From Natronorubrum thiooxidans (GTDB lineage Archaea; Halobacteriota; Halobacteria; Halobacteriales; Natrialbaceae), in assembly GCF_900156475.1 (NCBI RefSeq), contig NZ_FTNR01000004.1, positions 124,001 through 188,000 on the forward strand: a DNA stretch of 64,000 nt. Reading direction: 5' to 3'. This document shows, one piece after another, positions 62,294-64,000 of this stretch. The translations under genes were made by a program, and so were the position numbers. How positions within the stretch are numbered: the stretch's first letter is position 1; every line of letters begins with the position of its first letter. The notes under the pieces were generated by a model. That model was not told the DNA's origin, did no database searches, and saw nothing but the letters and a program-made list of their open reading frames with translations.

Positions 62294-62858
62294 ATCGAAC
62301 TCCAGCCGGTGGACGTATTCGGGCACGGACGAAACGTATCACAAGTTCACCTATTGTCGTTAGTTTTAAGTACACTCGGCAGAATCTGTCACGTGACGCT
62401 TCGCTTGGAGGGCCGAAGCGTCAGCGGGGACCAATTCAGGGCGGCAAGCGATCGCGTGACATTTTTCCGTCACGCGATTTGCTTTCCTGTTTCCACACAC
62501 GGTAATAGAGTCGCGACTGTCCTTTCGATGGCTTCAGAACGAGAGACAACCGATCCGATCGGCTGTCGCTGTGTCTCAGAACCTCGTACGACGGTTTTGG
62601 GTGCGTCGGAATCAACGTGAGCCGCCAGTGTGAGTCCGTTCGTGTCCCTCGATTCGCTCGTATAATCATCCAGAAATAATCTATATGGACTGTAAACATG
62701 ATACCCACAGTAGGTATTTCCCGGTTTGAACCCCTCACGGTGGTTATCTTTTGAGACAGCCCGAGATGACGATTCTCATCGGTAATATCGCGGTTTCGAT
62801 CGAAACAACCCGATAGCCTTATTAAAATTCGACAGTAAGTGCGATTGGTACTTTCCCA
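62294..62858. other. 565-bp gap with two hairpins and the padR promoter
   Basis: No convincing protein gene. Two 10-bp stem hairpins stand close together (62394-62423 and 62451-62478). Nearer the PadR gene, CTTATTAAAATT at about 62818-62829 is a TATA candidate, 30-40 bases before the ATG at 62859. A small RNA could be encoded here. Confidence 0.45.
62394..62478. repeat. Two adjacent hairpins
   Basis: TGACGCTTCG/CGAAGCGTCA (62394-62403 and 62414-62423, 10-base loop) is followed by ATCGCGTGAC/GTCACGCGAT (62451-62460 and 62469-62478, 8-base loop). Both stems are perfect. The order and spacing are compatible with a structured RNA, a terminator pair or a repeat remnant. Confidence 0.6.
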
Positions 62859-63134
62859 ATGTACGACCTGACAGGATTCCAGCGGGACTTGCTGTACGTC
62901 ATCGCCGGTGAAGAGGAACCGCACGGACTGGCAATCAAAGAAGAACTCGAGAACTACTACGAGAAGGAGATCCATCACGGCCGTCTCTACCCAAATCTCG
63001 ACACGCTCGTCGACAAAGGGCTCGTCGAGAAGGGGCAACGCGACCGCCGGACGAACTTCTATACGCTCACCCGGCGTGGCCGCCGGGAACTCGAGGCCCG
63101 CCGGGAGTGGGAGGCGCAGTACGTCGACCTGTAG
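62859..63134 (+). CDS. PadR family transcriptional regulator
   Basis: This 91-residue winged-helix protein has LTGFQRDLLYVIAGEEEPHG, LAIKEELENYYEKEIHHGRL and YPNLDTLVDKGLVEKGQRDR, with NFYTLTRRGRRELEARREWE at the end. This is the N-terminal PadR domain as found in small archaeal PadR proteins. It probably represses its own gene or a nearby one; the next gene downstream encodes a membrane protein. The start is ATG 62859. Confidence 0.88.
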   Translation: MYDLTGFQRDLLYVIAGEEEPHGLAIKEELENYYEKEIHHGRLYPNLDTLVDKGLVEKGQRDRRTNFYTLTRRGRRELEARREWEAQYVDL

Positions 63135-63307
63135 AGTGTGGTCCAGTCACGAACGATCACCGCGTTTGCGGGACTGGTGCCTGCTGCTTCTCTCGTTCGT
63201 CCCGATCCTCGTCCGCCAGAGCCGATCGGCAGGCGATACCGAACAGACATGAGTATCGATAGTGAGTGGCTGCATCCGGGTTCGAATCGGTCGTTTCGGC
63301 GCGACGC

Positions 63308-63314
63308 TTATATA
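63308..63314 (+). promoter_or_regulatory. TATA box of the MgtC/DUF4010 gene
   Basis: TTATATA, in the context CGCTTATATAGGG, is centred 26 bases before the GTG at 63337, supporting that start codon. Confidence 0.6.
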
Positions 63315-63336
63315 GGGTCACAGTGAAGTGGCCACA

Positions 63337-64000
63337 GTGACCGAGGTCTCGCTGCAGATCGCCGGTGCGTCGCTGGATAACACCGTCCTCCGGATCGCGC
63401 TCGCCGGAGCGCTCGGGATGTTTCTGGGCTTAGAGCGCGAGTGGTCACAGAAGTCCGCCGGCATTCGGACGTTTTCGCTGATCAGTCTCCTCGGGGCGGT
63501 CTTTACGATGTTCGCTGTCGAGACCGATATCGGCGAGGGACTGCTCGTTCTCGGCGGCGTGCTCGTGATTATTCAGGGCGTATTGCTCGCGGCGCAAGGC
63601 CTGCTGAGCGATGACGACGCCGGCCTCTCGCTGACGACCTCCGTCTCGATGCTCGTCGCCTACGGTGTCGGCGCGCTGGTCGCCGCTGGCTTCATCATCG
63701 AGGGCGTCACGGTCGCCGTGCTCTCGTCGCTGTTGCTCGTGCTCAAACGGGAACTCCACGAGTTCGCGTGGGGACTGTCCCGCGAAGAGATGCGCTCGAC
63801 AACCGAGTTCGCCATCCTGGCCTTTGTCATCTACCCGCTGTTGCCCGCCGAGATCACCCTCGAGGTCGGCGGGTTGGCGCTGCCACTCGAGCCACAGGTC
63901 ATCTGGCTGATGGTCGTCGCCGTCGCGGGAATCGGCATCGTCAACTACGCGATCGTCTCGACCTACGGCGGCCGCGGCATCGCCGTGACGGGCTTTTTCG
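63337..64000 (+). CDS. MgtC/SapB-type membrane protein with DUF4010, C-terminus off the window
   Basis: The first 221 residues are visible. LRIALAGALGMFLGLEREWS is the MgtC N-terminal signature (with the G-L-E-R-E motif). AGIRTFSLISLLGAVFTMF follows, then a second helical part LVLKRELHEFAWGLSREEMR and TTEFAILAFVIYPLLPAEI, which belongs to DUF4010. The fusion is common in archaea; a role in divalent cation homeostasis is presumed from MgtC. It starts at GTG 63337, with a TATA box 26 bases upstream; a GTG at 63328 is an alternative. Confidence 0.85.
   Translation, partial: MTEVSLQIAGASLDNTVLRIALAGALGMFLGLEREWSQKSAGIRTFSLISLLGAVFTMFAVETDIGEGLLVLGGVLVIIQGVLLAAQGLLSDDDAGLSLTTSVSMLVAYGVGALVAAGFIIEGVTVAVLSSLLLVLKRELHEFAWGLSREEMRSTTEFAILAFVIYPLLPAEITLEVGGLALPLEPQVIWLMVVAVAGIGIVNYAIVSTYGGRGIAVTGFF

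Noticed and set aside
62309-62620. A 103-codon frame through the hairpin region
   Set aside because: It reads straight through two perfect hairpins with a non-acidic composition, and there is no TATA at the correct distance.

Overview
The window reads as a high-GC chromosomal segment of an extremely halophilic archaeon (class Halobacteria). The evidence is the very acidic predicted proteins, Tat-plus-lipobox secretion signals, leaderless starts about 26-28 nt after TATA boxes, archaeal-type genes (KorAB, RfcL, XPB/Bax1, type III RuBisCO, PAC2 protein) and several small families I know only from haloarchaea. A Natrialbales-type genus is a guess. I found no rRNA, tRNA, CRISPR array or intact insertion sequence.

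Layout. 1-5.5 kb: truncated aminotransferase, DUF6517-like lipoprotein, korA-korB, a flavin reductase-like gene. 5.5-9.0 kb: methylmalonyl-CoA epimerase and mutase, separated by a frameshifted aldo/keto reductase and a short SpoIIAA-like remnant. 9.1-15 kb: GNAT acetyltransferase, NCS2 purine permease with a phosphoribosyltransferase, half of an AMP-forming ligase, a DJ-1/PfpI protein. 15-19.7 kb: grpE-dnaK-dnaJ heat-shock group with a hairpin cluster after dnaK. 19.8-26.2 kb: XPB-type helicase and its usual partner Bax1 (DUF790), separated by an LLM oxidoreductase with an in-frame amber codon, a symporter with a tiny companion protein, and a decayed DisA_N-like gene. 26-34 kb: RNA m5C methyltransferase with a PUA-like partner, PAC2 protein, aldo/keto reductase, PAPS-reductase family protein, DUF2150, TatD-like hydrolase. 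34-42 kb: NYN protein, gcvT-gcvH, XRE regulator, CinA-like protein, CNNM/CorC protein, a lipoprotein with duplicated domains. 42-47 kb: GCS2-like ligase, a toxin-antitoxin pair inserted at the rfcL promoter, rfcL, a small zinc finger protein. 46.7-51 kb: biotin cluster bioB-bioU-bioF-bioD. 51-64 kb: haloalkane dehalogenase-like hydrolase, RuBisCO, an acidic protein facing a CHAT (caspase-like) protease, glyA, folD, a cupredoxin lipoprotein, a PadR regulator and a truncated MgtC/DUF4010 protein.

How it works together. The glycine/one-carbon genes gcvT, gcvH, glyA and folD lie in one window. mce and mcm interconvert succinyl-CoA and methylmalonyl-CoA. The biotin cluster lacks bioA and instead carries a BioU-type gene, and a BirA-like operator covers the bioB leaderless start. 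At least three genes are freshly or partly decayed. Two families of about 85-bp palindromes sit in the intergenic gaps. The strongest leads are the BioU/BirA-site biotin locus, the toxin-antitoxin insertion that duplicated the rfcL promoter, the palindrome family whose ends supply stop codons, and the CHAT protease with its acidic neighbour.
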